From: Amoebophrya sp. A120
Lineage: Eukaryota; Sar; Dinophyceae; Syndiniales; Amoebophryaceae
Direction: 5' to 3'
Assembly: GCA_905178155.1 (NCBI GenBank)
Contig: CAJINV010000003.1
Span: forward strand, 6,877,612 to 6,941,611
Length of the DNA stretch: 64,000 nt
Shown here: positions 21,809 through 36,800 of the stretch, one piece after another
How the letters are laid out: each line of letters begins with the position of its first letter
Numbering within the stretch: the first letter of the stretch is position 1
The notes under the pieces: model-generated
Database searches by the model: none
What the model saw: the letters and a program-made list of their open reading frames with translations, nothing else
What the model was told of the DNA's origin: nothing
Translations under genes and position numbers: made by a program

Positions 21809-24800
21809 CTATGTTTTCTTGTTCGCTCCTGATGGGGGCTTTGCGGGCCCGGTCGCGCCACGGCCCGACTTTGGGTTCACACGGACTGGCATCAAATGCA
21901 AATATGTCTGGATCAGGATCTGGAAGATTGGGGGAGGTTACCATGCAAATTTTACATGACCCGCGACGTCGGTGATGCATGCTCTACTGAGCAGCACTAC
22001 AGGTTTTGTAAAGGCTTTTTCAGGCCTATCCTGTTTGAGAAATGTCTTCTCCGGGCAGGAAAAATCTGAGAGCCTTTTGGTTTTGCTGCTTATGCAATAC
22101 AGATTTTTGTATCTTCATCGAAAGGTAGCATCATAAGTTCCATTCCTTCCAGACCCGCCAGACATATTTTTTGCAATGCGTAACTGGTGGGCGTTTGGGT
22201 GCCGCGGAGGGCGTGCTGGATTCATCCCCGCGGCTGCTTGCGCTGTCGGTAGTTTGGATCCGCAGCTCCGTTTGCTGAGCCGCTCTCATGGTCCTCGAGG
22301 ACGCCGAGGGCGGGGCAGACCCAATAACCTCCTGTGGTGGTTGCTGCGCCCCCGACAAGTGATCGTCGTCGCCTGGAGGTGCGTCGAGCCCGTAGCGAAT
22401 GCGTGCTTTGCTGACGGCGATACGGGGCACGTCTGGTTCTTTGGACTGCAGCGTCGATGCGCGTAGGGCCCGCGAGGAAGTTGGCTTCAGGCGCATCTCG
22501 ATGCGGCCACCAGTGACCACCTCCGAAGTCGATCCCTCGCCGCTTCCGGCAGGTCCCCCCTCGGGCAGAATTCCGGAGCCGGTCTTCGTCTCCGCCTCGT
22601 TCGTGAGCGCGAGCTGGTCGCCCTCGGGCCGGGGTCCCCGATGGGGCGCCCAGAAGAAGACTCCACGGTCGTTCGCGGAGTGCACACTTTCGAGGTCAAT
22701 CTGGCTGCTGAGCTCCTCCGAGTCCGTGGTGGCCGTCTCGCTCTGCAGGTCCAGATGGTCAGGACCCAGCAGGTGAGTTGATGTTTTCCGCCCGCGCGGC
22801 CTCGACCTGGGGGGGTCATCTCCGTCCTCGTCGTGTGGCGGCTCTCTTCCATCCTTCCCGCGCGCGCCTGGGATAGATATCTTCACTTTATCGCTGTTTG
22901 CGAAGGGGTCGTCATCGTCGGTTGGGTCAACGCCAGCCGGGAGGTACCCGGCCAACAGCATTTGCTTCTGGTACCAACGATCCACCACGTTTGCATACTC
23001 AGTGTCGACGTAATAGAAGTCCACAACCCCGAAGGGTTTGAAAGCCCGCTGCCACAGGGTCAGGAGCAGGACCAGGATGCCCCCATACCCCGCGTAGGCC
23101 CCGATCAACTCCAGAAAGTCGGTGGCGGAGAGCAGGGGGGTCTCCTGGATTCGTTGGGAGGTGGCATCGATGACAAAGATGAGGCGGATGGAGAAGGAGC
23201 TGGCCATGGTCGCGTCGGCCTTGCGGAAACGAACCTCCAATGCGGTGATGCTGTTCACCCACCGGTTCAACAGGATCTTGCCCGTCCACTTATTCACGTT
23301 GTACACCGGGTTCACGTATGCATTGCAAACATGTCCTCATCTGGGTGTGGACTCATTGATTTGTATGTAACGCAAGAGAATCAGAATTCATCCTCAACAT
23401 CGAATGTTGGGATAAGTATCTCTATTATATAATACAGATATTGCATTTGCATGCTCCCCTTCGAGATGTGTAATGCGTAAACGGCTAATGGGATTAGGAA
23501 CCGGCAGTTCTTGTGTCGTGCTGCATGGCACCTTGTCTTTGTCATGTTAAATGCGAAGGAATTCGCGAGATGAAGCCGAGAGGACGAGAAATGTCTTCTC
23601 GTGCTTTATAATTTTCACTTCGGCCGTAGTACTCTATTCGGGTTTTGTTCCAAGCTGCCAGTGTCACTCTGCATTTTTCTGGATCTGTGCAGCAGGTCAT
23701 ACGGGACGCCTCTACACGACCTAAAAACGCCGATTCCGACGCAACAAAGAAGCGAGAAAATATGGGAAGAGGCGCATTTTTCTGCTTCTTTTACTTGGCG
23801 GCCCGCCGCGACCACTTGCGGGCCACAGCTAACAAAACAAGGTGAAAGCGATGGAGTAGCACGCCGAAGCGCACCCGGCAGCGGCAAACCGGAGCACATT
23901 ATCACGGTCTCCGTCCCCGCGGCGACAACCGATGGCACTGCGCAAACATCTTCCCCGGGGCTGAATACGGAAACTTCTTCCGCGGAGCAACCACGGACGG
24001 GGCGGACTGCTACCGCCACCCGACCGACACCAGAACGCCAGCCTCCACCAGATCGGTCTGGCAGTAGCATAACCTCCAACCATCCACCGACGACGCCCCA
24101 GCCCTAGCTCGAGGTGGCGCCAGAGAGACACGAATGCCGGCGGTGAAAAGCCCCGCTCTTTGCAGCCCGGAGGTATGTACACGCGCGCCGACGCCGAGTA
24201 GCGGCATCCAAGCATGCGGAGGGGACGACGACAACGACAGACCGATCATACTCCCCAGGAGCGCGCGTACCTCCCACACTCCTGGTAGTATGATCGGTAC
24301 CGGCCTGATCGTGAAATAGGCATGACTGCACGTCTGCTGTGCGCAGCACAGACTGCTACTTGTACTACCCCTGCGCCCTAGATCCCGAGATAGGTCATGA
24401 CTACATGGACAAACGACAGGCCGTGCATAGTGCGGCAAGGGGCGGCAGCGGCCGGATAAGCTGAACAAGCGTGCGGGGACTGCGCCGGGGGATGGATGAT
24501 CAGGGACTAATTTTTTCTAGATGCTTGTGGTATTTTTTGAGGCAGCGATCAAGGTCAACTATTGTGGGTTCCGGTGGGAGAGTGACCGTCTGCCAATGGG
24601 CTACTAGCGGAAAAAAAAGTGTCTGTATGTTTCGGAAGATTTTCCAGGCGCAGTCTATCTGCTCGGCACTGGAGTCCTAGGCTCATACACCAGGCGGGAC
24701 TATTTGTCGTGCGGTGGGCTGTAGCTTTTTGCATCGCGACCAACGTCGAAGCTTGGGTTCCGGGGGGAAGATGGTCTTAGAGTAGCTCTCATGTCCATTC

Positions 24801-27800
24801 CGTTTTTTCATCCGATCATGCGATGCTTCATACAACAATCAAAATAATAACAGACCGAGGAAGGGTGGTGCGGGGCTTCGGTCACGTGCTGCCCTTCCTC
24901 ACGCCAACCCGGGAAGAAGACAACCGCAGGGGCTGCTGATGCCCAGCCACGAAAACCTGCACTGAGTGGAGTTGCGCCTGCTGCTGCCGCAGCAGGCTGG
25001 AAGCACGTAGATAGACGCCTCAGTACGTCTGAACCACCTAGAAAAAATAGTTTATCGCCTGTTCACAGGCAACCTCGATCGCACTAATTAACACGTACTG
25101 AGGCTAGGCTCAACCGGGTGAGTAGGTATGCCTTTGCAGGCTTAGAAACCGCCCCAGATCTCCCATATCGCCCCCTGTAGATCTAAAATTTTGTATGCGG
25201 CGAGACGAAGACCATGGATTACGGTGGAGACCCATGGCACTAGAATAACTATGTATGACCCGACGCGTGCAAGAGTTGATCAGATGCAGGGGTAGTAGTG
25301 TAGTTTTTGTTGTTCAGTAGCCGAAGGGACCATACAAACCTTAGTACAAGTCTAACAGAACCACTGACGCCGTGGTGCGAAAGCAAAGAAGTAGATCGGT
25401 CCTGTAAATCCAAAAAATGTCTTTCCACATGTTCCAACTCTGCAGCGCGGGATCCAGGCATGCCACAAAGTTAACAGTTGTAGTCAGCACGGGTTCAGGG
25501 CTTTACTTACATAGTGGCGTCGGTAGAAGCGAAAATGATTTTACAGATCATCTTGTAGAAAACTTGTATATAGCTCGGGGTTTAGGGTAAAGGCGTGTTC
25601 TCACGTCAGAGAGGCGACCACACTGCCCCCTCCTAGTCGTGTGCCAGGTTGCGAAAAGATGTAAAACCGCTCCTATCTATCGAGGGTTGGGGTAAGAGGC
25701 AACGCCAATCACCACCTATCTAAAGCTAAAACGCAAGTCTCCAAGTCCAAGCCCAGACATAATATTTGCCATGCATATCACCTGCCACACCACACGGATC
25801 AGCACCTTGGTCATGGGTTTCACCGCAATGTAGCCGTCCTCGGCACTGGAAAGCTGCCGGAGACCGTCGATCAAGTTCAACTATGCATTGCAAATATCCC
25901 TGCCCCTAGACGTCTGCAAAAGTATTAGTGTTACCTGTGCTGTGTCCATCCTGTAAAATGTGTACTATCGGATAAGGTAACCGACAAAAACGAATCCTGT
26001 TTTGTCATGCAAAAACACAGTTTCTATTTCTAATCCTAATGCGCGGCGGCGGCCGCGCTACGTATCAAGAGGCGTCCTCAAAATTTGTCATGCTTGGTGG
26101 CACGACTCAGGAGTGTGCTCAATGAATTATCGTGTTCGTGGCCATTCCGCATCACAAGTTTCTTTCCAGACATCCAGGGATCCGTTTGCAATCCATATCA
26201 AGACTGTGTCGTCAATCTGGTCCACCAGCGCGTTCAGCTGCACCGGGTCCGTATCAAATGCAAACGCGTCTGGGTCTGGAAGATTGCTAGCTTTGTCATG
26301 CATATCTGACATGACTCGAGACTCTGTGATGCGTGGGCACGAAAAGGTCCTCTTACGTGTGATGCAAAAACAAAAACGCAGTTTGTCACGCGGAATGCGC
26401 AACAGATATTTCTAATCAGGACAAAAATTATTTGTCATGCTTGGGCGCGTATTCGTATTGCAGTTCGGGTTCGCGTATGATCAGTCATTATCATTTTATT
26501 TAGCATTACAACTTTCTAGACCCAGCAGACCACGTAATTGCAATGCATAGTCTGTGGGCCAGTGCAACGGCTTCACGGCTTGCACCAAAGCTTCCGTGCG
26601 CTCCCGGTTCACGCGGATGGTAATCCCGGGCAGCAGCATGGGCGGGTTCGCGGGGATACCCTGCGCGCAGCCGCGGACCGTGGTAGAACACAGCGCGCGC
26701 CCTATCATGTGTAAAAACGTCCTCACCTCCCCATAGTCAAGTCTGCTGTTGCGCATGACAAGTTTGGTCTCGTAGTGTAACGCTCTTCAGCCAGTTCAGC
26801 AGCATCACGGATCTAGTATAATATCTCATGCTGATTTTTGGAGGAGCATGACATATTCCGAAGATAAACGACTAGAAATTGCTTCCCATGGGGCTGCTTC
26901 GCATGGGAAATCTGCAGGCAGCATGCAGATTTGCATATACAACTACGGGGAGGAGACGTTTTTAGTTAGGATACGCCCGCGCGCGAACGGCTCGGCCGCC
27001 CACAGCCTTGGCTCCCCGTTCACGTAGTTATCCTGTGCAAAAGCATCGCACTCATAGCAATCGCAAACATGCATTACAAATCTTGCTCTTAAGGTAAACC
27101 CGCATTACAAAATCATATTTCTCATGCTGAGGAAATTTGTAATGCATTTATACCAGTACGATACTTTTGCAGTTCGTAGTAGTCCGTCTCCGCCGACTGG
27201 GTCATGAATTTCCGCTCCACCTCCAGAAACTTGTCGTCAAACGTCAGCTCGTAAGTTGCCTCCAGGTCGATCGTGTACTCTGGCATTACCACGCGGTACT
27301 GCAGTCCGGGCCGCACCTCAGGGTACAGCCAGTGACCCGTCAGCGGACCTTCGATGCGGTAGTCCATAATGTTTTTCGGCGGAAATTCGGCCAAGCAAAA
27401 GAGCCGGAACTTCCCGCTCGCTTTGTCGCGCATCTGGTCCCGGTTCAGACACGTCCGCGAGGGTTCCCCGGTTTGCGGGTGGAAGAACGGCGTAATAGTG
27501 CAGTTGTGCACGCGAAACCGGTCGTGTATGGCGTTCTCAACTGTTACATTCTCAGCTGTTACATGAATTTGTGACGCTAAACCGACCGAAACCAACCACA
27601 TGAATTTGTGATGCAAGAATGGCAAAAGTGACAGGGGTGACCTTGCGCCTCTTGCATGACAGATCTGGCACAGATTCCGAGCCTGTTTGACTCTTCGAGA
27701 ATTTGTCATGCGAAGCAGCTTCCTCGTGTCGGTTTTGGTTGTGTTTTTGCATTACAAATCATGTAACAGTTGAGAATGTAACATTTGAGAACGCCATATC

Positions 27801-30800
27801 GTGGATGGGGTGATAGGCCCACTGGTTGTGGAACGGGGCGTATCCTGTGCAAAAGTATCGTACTCGTAGTAATTGCAGTCATGCATTACAAATCTCGTTC
27901 CTAAGGCAAATCAGCATGACAAATTGCATTTTTCATGCTGAGGGAATTTGTCATGCAATTTATACTAGTACGATACTTTTGCAGTTCATAGGGCGTACTC
28001 CTCCGCGCGGTTGGTGCCGTACACGTTTGTGATACGCTCCCCGGGGATGTTCTTTTTGGGGCAGAGGAATCGCAGCTTGACCCGCCTTGGCATCACGAAC
28101 ATGGCCAAGTCCACCGCCATGGTTTCGGGGGACTTGTAGTTCTCTTTCGAAGTGGGGAGGTAACGGTTCTGTGGCAGGTACATACTGCCCTTGTCCCGGA
28201 ACAGGTTCACCTTGCTGATCGTCTGCACGTCGTAAGACACGACTTTTTTCGAAGCGGGGATGAGGGCCGCAACGCTCTTGGCGAAGTCTGCGATGGCAGC
28301 GGACGCGGCGGCGTATGGAAGCCTCAGCCTCAGGTTGGAAATTCTCAAGAAATAAGTGGCAATAATCTCGTCCTGCGATGCATGAAGATGTCGAAATGCG
28401 GTGCCACAAATGTTGACTCTGTTGCAGCACAGGACGTCGCAACGGGGGCTGACGTCTACTGTGGCCCTGCTACAGTGGGTGTTTAAGAATTGTTGGGATG
28501 GGTGGCTGATGACGATTAGCATGACAGAAGGGTAGAAGTAACCCTTTGCCCTAAAAAATAGCAAGAGAGGTGGTAGGCTTCAAGTAGAGCCCGGCAAATT
28601 TGTCATGCGCCGACCAAAAATAAGTAAAACTATAACGGCACTGTAACTACAACTGAAGTCGTTTCTTTTGATTCGGGATTATATATCACTTTGAAAATTT
28701 GAATTTCCAAACTGAGGCTTTCATACGGCGGTGTCAGTGGCGCTCTGGCCGCTCGTGTCGTGTTTCATGTCGAAGAATCCAAGCTGCTCGAGCTGTGCCT
28801 GCGACAGGAACGGCCAGGCGCACGATATGCACGAAAAAAACTGTGTAAGTGTAAGTCTAGAGTTCTGTGTAAAAACCCAGAAGGAACAAGTTATGGGAAA
28901 TTCTAAGTCTCCTGTAATGCAAAGCGTAATGCGACATTACAGTGTACACTTGTCATGCTAGGCAGCCGCGAATCCCTATGTCATATGCGTCTTCACGTAC
29001 TAGCTGTGCGTGACTGGATTTCTCTGTTATGCGGAGCAGATCTGTCATGGTGTCACTCATCAAAGAAACCTACGCTAATCGACCGTTTTTTTCCTGGATA
29101 AACGAAGGAACCATGTTAATCGTGGGGTTCGCAGGCCACAAACTCTCGTCCGTCCAATCTAGCACAGGCTGACTGGCTTCGCCTGCACAGGCCACACTCA
29201 TGTTCGCTATCCCATGAAAAAAGTGCTCTTACACTTACACATGGTGCTGCAGGTGGACGACCACCGGCAACACAGACAATCTTTGTATTGTCATGCACGA
29301 AATGCTCCTTTCGAGCATCGTTTCATATGTGTTTATTTCCCTTATCATGATCTCTGCATTGCAAGTTTTTTTCTTCATCATGCAGAGAAAATTCGTGTTG
29401 CTGAATTCACAACATCAAATGTGCAACTGTTGTATGGAGCACTTTTTTCCCATGATATTCGCCGCCGACGCGCCAGTTAGCATCCGCACAATCCGCTCGC
29501 TATGCAATGCAAAAGTATCGTACAACTCGTAGTAATTGCAGTCCTGAATTACAAATTCTTTTAGCATTAGCAAGGCGCATCCGCATTCGAAATTTCATTT
29601 CTCAAGCTGAGGAAATTTGTAATGCAAGTATACGAGGACGAGGAGTACGATACTTTCGCAATTCATACTCGCCGTGCCCGCCGCGAATGTTAGGCCCGGC
29701 AAGCATCTCCTGTAGCTGCCGCCTCATGGCAAGCGCTTCGGTTCGGGTTGCTAGCATTCCACCCGCTCCTGCCTGACCAGTACCAGGAGCATTTTCCTTT
29801 TGACCTTCATCAAGGTCAGCTTCATCTGTAGCAACGGCACCGGCAAGGCCGCTTGTTCTACTGCCTTGCCGAGCATCGGCAGAGGAAGGCACCGACCGCT
29901 GAAGACCTCGCGTAGCGGCGCCCGCCTGGCTTGCAGAGTAGTCGAAACCTTTTAGAAGTCGGCTCGATAATTTGGCGTTGATTTGGAACATCGGCTCGTA
30001 AGCTGTGCTTGTTTGTTCTTCATCCAGCGGCCTGGCCAGTGAAGAGGTCCTGTTCCACACCGTGCTCAACATATCTTCGTGGTCGTCCTTTCGAGCGCCC
30101 CCTAGGTTTCGTGCGGGGAACAGCAACCCAGGTTGCGCTCCTGAGGAGACAAGCCGCTCATCTAGTACTTCCACCTGCAAGTGTCTGGCCGCGTTGCTGT
30201 TGTTCCCTGTAGCACGACCTCGTGCTGCCGCGTGCTCTGCACGGGAAAGAGCCTGAGGAGAGATAGAACCCTCGTCGCTTCTGTCACCGTCAGGGGCCGG
30301 GACCAGCACCCGGCGTTCCCAGGCGGGACGGGCGGGGTCCGGTGCTAGGCGCTGAAAGTGCTCAGAGAAGACGGGTGGAAAGCCGTTCCGGTGCAGGACC
30401 GCATTCACCTGGTCTTGCAGCTATCAAATGCAAATATGTCTGGGTCGTCTGGATGAGTCCAGGAGCTTGATCTCATGATGCCGATTTTTTTTGGAAGATG
30501 CACGACCACCACAAGGAGGAACGACTGGAGTTGTGCAGGGTATGGTACCACAGGTTTTCTATGTGCTTTGCTATGCATATGATCCCGCATGAGAAATGTC
30601 GTTTTAGTACCAGGCCAAAGCTGGGCCTGGGCTTCTTGTCGTGCTACCCGCGAAACAATCAAGAGGACAAGTTTTCATATGAAGATCTGCGGGATCACCA
30701 CGCGTCCCGACTTGCAACCTTCCAAACCCAGAGGACATATTTGCAATGCATAGAAGCTCCGCCAGCGTGCGCACCCCCCGCGAAGCGGCTTCCAGTTCTG

Positions 30801-33800
30801 CGAACAAAGCTCGGCCACTATCGTAAGCAAAAACCCTCCCTCCGCATATCGAAAAGCCACGCCTCAGAGACTTTGCGATGCTGATTTGTGACCAAAAATC
30901 GCGTCTGTCTTGCAAGAAAGCAACGGCATAGGCTCCCCCCCCCATTATGCGGGCGGTTTGAGTTTGTAATGCTGTTGGGCCTACAGCATAGGCGTTCCTC
31001 ATGCTAAGTGCCTACGGCCAAAACCTTTCCACAATGGCATGACTTGGGCCTGCAGCAGGCCCCTACTGCAAGACAAATCTGATTTGTGTACGCAAATCCA
31101 GCACCAGAAGATTCGTTTTGATGTGGGGAGGGGGAGTTTTTCCTTTTGATAGCCACGCTCCGTGTGGTCCCAGAACAGGGCAAAGGCTCCTTCTTCGTCC
31201 GGCCCGGAAGCTGTGGAGGGTCGATTCGCGGTCGTTAAGACCTGGAGCGAAGGTGGCGGCCTCTCCGTTCTAGAGTTGAAGACGCTTGTCATTTCATGCG
31301 ACTGCAACAGACGCGGATCGTCCTCGTCGCCGTGCTGATTTTCGTAGCCGTGTCCAAGAAAAACAGGATGATCGTCGGATGGAATTGTTGATGTTGTTGT
31401 ACTTCTCTCTTCATGGACTGTGCTGGTGTCGTGGTCTTCTACTTCTGTGCTTGCGGGAATATTTTCAAAGCCGGATGATCCGGACGATCGTTCTTGCGGT
31501 AGTTCCTTGCCGCGAGCATCGTGCGCTCTTGTGCTGGCTGCCCCGATTTTTGCAGTAGCTGACGTCGACCTCGTCCCGGGCAGATCAGGACCACTGGCCT
31601 TCGTGCCCTTAATAACCGGGAACCTGATCGCCTGCTTCAGATCCCGGCGAAACTGATTACCGATGTCGGCTTGCAGCTGCCTGCGCAGCAGTTGCTCGGG
31701 GGACAGGGGAGTGAAGTAATTGGGCACCTCCCGCTGGTTCAGCGTGGTGTGGAGCTCGTCGTCCGCGTCGACAGGGTCCGCCGCGCTGCGCTTAAGCTTA
31801 TCGCGTCCGCTCTTTATTCCTGTCCCTGCTCCCGCAGTACGCCGTAGGGATGAGGCGGAGGGTGCAGAAGACGATGCTGATACCAGAAGGCGTCGCCAGC
31901 GACGGTCGACAGGTATGCAAGGGAAGTGGGTGGTTTTATTCTACAAAATCTGCCAAGTAGCCGCGAATGAAGAAAGAATCCAAGAATCTATGGCGCTGCT
32001 TCGTATCATTGTTCCGATGAAGCACACTAGATATCACGACTTCTACGCTGGTGCGCATAGGGTTGTAGTTGACTGCATAAGTATAAGAACCTCTTCTAAG
32101 CTTAGCTTGTTGCTTTTTTTTTCTTTGAGGTGTGCTTTTAGCTTTTCTACTTGCATATGACAGAATTAGTTATATTATAACGTGGGACTCCTCGTCGCAC
32201 TCGGAGACAAACTACGAGGAGAAGTCACCAAGTAGAAATCCTCAATGCGAGACTGGGAATCGACGCGCTAGTCGTACCAGCAGCCGGCGATTATATGAAA
32301 ATCACTCACTTCCCTGCGATAGCGAAAAGTTTCTGCGTCAGCAGCTCTGCGGTCGTACCGGCATCAGGGAGCGCTGTCGCTCCGCCAGCCTCCAGGTTTG
32401 CAGTCTGCGTCACCCAAGGGTAGTCTTCCGCAAGAGCGCCCAAGGCATGCTGCGTCGACGTTGCAGCTTCTATTTCCTCGTCTTCGTCTTCGTCAATCAC
32501 GATCATGTTGCCACTTGTTGTTTTTTCTTGTTGCAATCGTCGTAATCCCCATGGCGATGCTTCTTCACAACAACTATTGTGACAAGATTCAGTATTCGGT
32601 GATTGTATATTGCAGGGGACGTGGCCGGGTTTTTTTCGGTAGTTCGAGCCCCATTTCTGACTGCAACTGGCGTTAGTAATAGCCGTCCAGCTACTACAAC
32701 GTTTCCACAGATCTCCATTTGGTACTGCACAACAGCCGCCGTCAATCACGGCGCTTAAGCAATGCTGTCGCTTTAGCTGCAGAGTTCTGTCGTCCCAGTT
32801 TTGCACGTTAGCGCCACTGCAATGTCGTGGTGTTTGTTGCTGATCGTCAATGTAGATTGAAGCCACAATCTGACTATTCTTATGGTACGCTCGACAAGCG
32901 TTGTGGTCTATAGGGACCGTTGGAAAAGCGTTGCATGGGATCAATCTCTTGTTGCAGCACCCGCCTTCATCCGTGAGTCTTGCGCATTCCTTTTTAGTTT
33001 CGAACTGGCACTTCTCAGTTTTGTCCTTCCCTGCTTTCAAGGTCGGATGCGTTTGCATGCACAAGGAGTCGGTCACACCAGACCACCACTCACATTTGTT
33101 CCACCAGGTGTCGCGTTGCCAGACTACACTATCAGGAGCAGTCTTCTTCTTACAGCATCTGAATTTGTCCTCCAGTCCCCTCGTACAGAGCTCAGTTTTC
33201 CTATCCGTATCTTTCGACCACAGCCGACACTCTCGCCAGGATGCTGATCCTTCCACCTTCTCATGCCCCATGTTCGTCTTGCACAAGTCAGTCAGCGATT
33301 GGCCAGCCGGAACGACTCCGCTATTTGCGTTGCACCCAAAGCTTTCTGGTGCGTAGTCACAGCAACCCCAACCACCTGCTTCATTTGCTTCTTTGACGCA
33401 GTCCGCGAAGGTGGAGCCCTGGCACACGGCGCCGGGCTTCTTCGGAGGTGGGTAATCTCCGGGGTTGTAGGTTCGACAATCCTGGTCTGTAATGTCGGCA
33501 CAGGAATAATATGAGGAGACGCAGCAGGCGTCGGGCCCTGTGGTAGAGCCGCAACCGTCCTTGTTCGCCAGGCTACAGGTACGGTCCTCGACCAAGCGGT
33601 GCCCTTCCGGACAGCGGTCGTCCACTCCGCGGCACAGCCAATCCTCCTGTTCGTGGGCGGCGCGGCAGCAGCCTCTTGGCAGCAGAGCAGCTGCTGTAGA
33701 ACCGGAGGACGCGCCGGCTACCGCAGGCTCGGAGAGCATCAAGCACGCCGTCTCGAAATCATGGGTGCACACGCTTTGAGCATCCGCCTTCTTGTGCCCG

Positions 33801-36800
33801 GGCCCGTGCACATCTACACACCGCGCGTCGTCAATGCGCTCCCAGTTCGAGCAGACGGTCCAGAGCTCCTGTTGGGTGTCTGCTGACGGAACGCTGCAAC
33901 AGCCAGGCGATCGACCGTCGTCCTCGCCCGGCCGCTCGTGCAATCTCGCAGCGCAGTCCCAAGCCTGTTCCTCATTAGTCAACTCCGACGTGGTGTGGGT
34001 TGCTGTAGTCCCGTCGGCGATATAAATTGCAAAAGTAACGTACTAGTATAAATTGCAATAGAAATTGGCTCAGCATTACAAATTGAATTTGTAATGCGGA
34101 TTTGCCTTAGGAACTAGATTTGTAATGCATAAACGCAATTACTACGAGTACGATACTTTTGCACAGGATAGGCGAGGACCTGTGTGACTACGTGGTATTT
34201 TCTGGGCTTGCACCAAGTCGCTTCTCCGTCGACATTTTCTGGATTAAATACCGCCGCTTCGTTACCCATCTCCTCTCGGCACATCTCGGTGGTTACCCCC
34301 AAAGCACTACACGATTTCGGGGACTCCTCAACTTCCTGGCAACAGAGAGACTGCGCACACGTGTAGCGACTTTGTCCTCCACTACAAGTCTCCTCGGGAA
34401 AGTAGTAGTAATTATCTCCTCTCGTGTTTTTGCAACTACTTGGTTCAAAATTCCACGACGCACAGGATTCAAAAACATGCAGGGGTAGATCTTGGTAGCT
34501 GCAGCATTTATCATCTTCCACGAGGCCTTCGGTGCAATAGATGGCGACTTCCACGCTCGTCAAAGTGCTGGGCCAGTACTTGCACTCTGCGTTAGGGTCA
34601 CTGGTCCCATGCACAAGTCGGTGCCCCATTTGATATCGACAAAAAGCGGCGTCGGGAAAGCGTTTGGGTGCTTCTGCGAGCGGCTGTTCGAAGGACGTCG
34701 GATGTGGAAGCTCCCCGCACTTGATGCTTCCCGGAGTGCCCGAGTTGGACGATGGTGGCGGATCGCCGCAACAACCTCCGCTGTCTATGTGTGCGGCACA
34801 TTGCTCCTTTGTTGTAAATTGGCAGATTTCATTGGATTCATCTCGATGAGCCACACTGGTAGCGGGATGAGACTGCTGACACATATCAAATGTGACGCCA
34901 GTCCAGAACTTACATCGCGATCGCTCTGCCTGGTAGAGAAACTCGTTTAATCCACCCGGCAACGTACTACTTGGGTCGCCCAGCGAACAGCACCCGTCTT
35001 CGAGTTTGGCACACCGCTCGCGGATCTCGTCGTCTGTTGGCGATGCGTTGTCATTGATCTCAAATTTGCATTCCCGCACGGGCGTCGGTTCTCTGTATGC
35101 TATCACCTTGGAATTCCCAACATTATCTATGCAGTCTGCGTTTGTGAGTGGCGTCCCGCCAACATCTGTTCCTGCTCCACTCGTCTCGACGAAGGGCGGG
35201 AGCGAGTGGCAGGAATAAGTGTGCTGGACGATAGTGATCGGAGGCTCTGCCTGGCAACAGGTAAAAAGGCCTTCGCTGTGGCCTCCGCAACCGGACCCAA
35301 GGTCGACGGGGGCAAAACCGTCCGCGCACTTTTTCTCCAGAGATAAGGCAGTCGGAGCGCAGCAGGGGTAGTCTCCCTCACCGCGGCACTGTTCGTGGTA
35401 ACTTACTTTGGTGTTGCTGCCGCAGACCGCGGGGCCGGTGTACTCGTACCCACTCCCTTGCGCAACACGGTTGACCGAGGTATGGCGTTCTCAAATGTAG
35501 TTACATGCTCAGCTGTTACATGGTTTGTCATGTTGGAAGGCTAAGGGCTGGGCGTCCCCTCGTAAATTAATCCGACAAACAGTAGCCTGAGGTCCTGAGG
35601 TGGGTGACGCGCCCGAGAGCACAGACACCGGCGGAATGGTGACGACCAGAAGGGTCAGGAGACTCACCTTTTGCGAAGGAAGTAGCCGCATACCCGGTAA
35701 ACTCTAGAAAAAATTACTTGGAGGACAAGGCGATTTTTATCGAAAGACAACCACAACAGCATCTGGGACGGCCGCGACGAAAGCTGTGTGGATATCTGGA
35801 TAGGAATAGCCCTGTACAAAAAATTTTTCTAGCACCGAGGCATTAAAAAGAAAGGTAAAAAAGCGATAAAAGTGCTACTAAGACACAGTCCCACCTACAA
35901 CGAAAAAATCACCCTAAACGTCATAGCCCCTGTAATAGCAGTCAAAAGTGTCCTCAACACGGGAGCGTGCGTGTGACAACAACACACAAGGACTTGCATG
36001 CAAACGGCCAGCAAAAACGAACCTGGTGACGACAGAGAGACCCAGGTGGGAAATACAAGCACCTGGGCGGACCAGGGAGGAAAATGCAAGACAAAAACCA
36101 AAAAACAGACACAGATCATGACAAAAACGGCCGGGATGTTACATGGTTTATCATGCAAAATTCCCTTCAGAGTCGACACCTTCAAGCTGCTTCGCATGAC
36201 AAATTCTCAGAGGGCCACGCAGGCTGATAATCTGTTCCAAATCTGTCACGCAAGACGCGCAAGGTCACCTCGTTCACTACTTTTTCCATTCTTGCGTCAC
36301 AAACTCATGTAACACTTGAGAATATAACAGTTGAGAATGCCATACGAGGGTAGGTCATTCCAATGGGGACACTCGATGTTTCGGTTTCTCTTCCAGCATA
36401 TGCATTGCAAAAGTATCGCACTCGTATAAATGCATTACACATTTCCCCAGCATGATCATGCGGATTTACCTTAAGAAAAGAATTTGTGACGCATGACTGC
36501 AATTGCTACGAGTACGATACTTTTGCACAGGATACAGCACCAAGACGGTGTCCCAGACCAGGGATCTCCTCCACCTCCCGGGGGACCTATGGAAGCGTCA
36601 GGTTTCAAATCGACAAAGTTGAAATGATCTGCCATGCATAAAAAGGATGCCAGTTGGAGCCCAGTTTGCAAGTGGCGCATGACAAATTTTGGCGGTTCCT
36701 AAATCCAGTTTGTCATGCTGTTTAGGCAAAGAAGACTGATTTTCTCATACTACGTACTTTAGCAGCTCGAGCTCTAACCCCAAACAGGCTTACAATCGGC

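Noticed and set aside
23601-24107. Plus-strand 168-residue open frame
   Set aside because: Low-complexity Pro/Thr-rich reading inside the 2.46-kb introner 35, with an equally open opposite strand; no domain or start context supports it.
28720-28730. GTATGA as a canonical splice donor
   Set aside because: It overlaps the TSD and TIR of introner 28; the family G ends and the perfect CGGCG duplication explain the junction and keep the frame.
32305-32325. GTGAGTG as a canonical splice donor
   Set aside because: The same bases occur in the matching inverted tip at 31914, so they belong to the TIR of introner 22.
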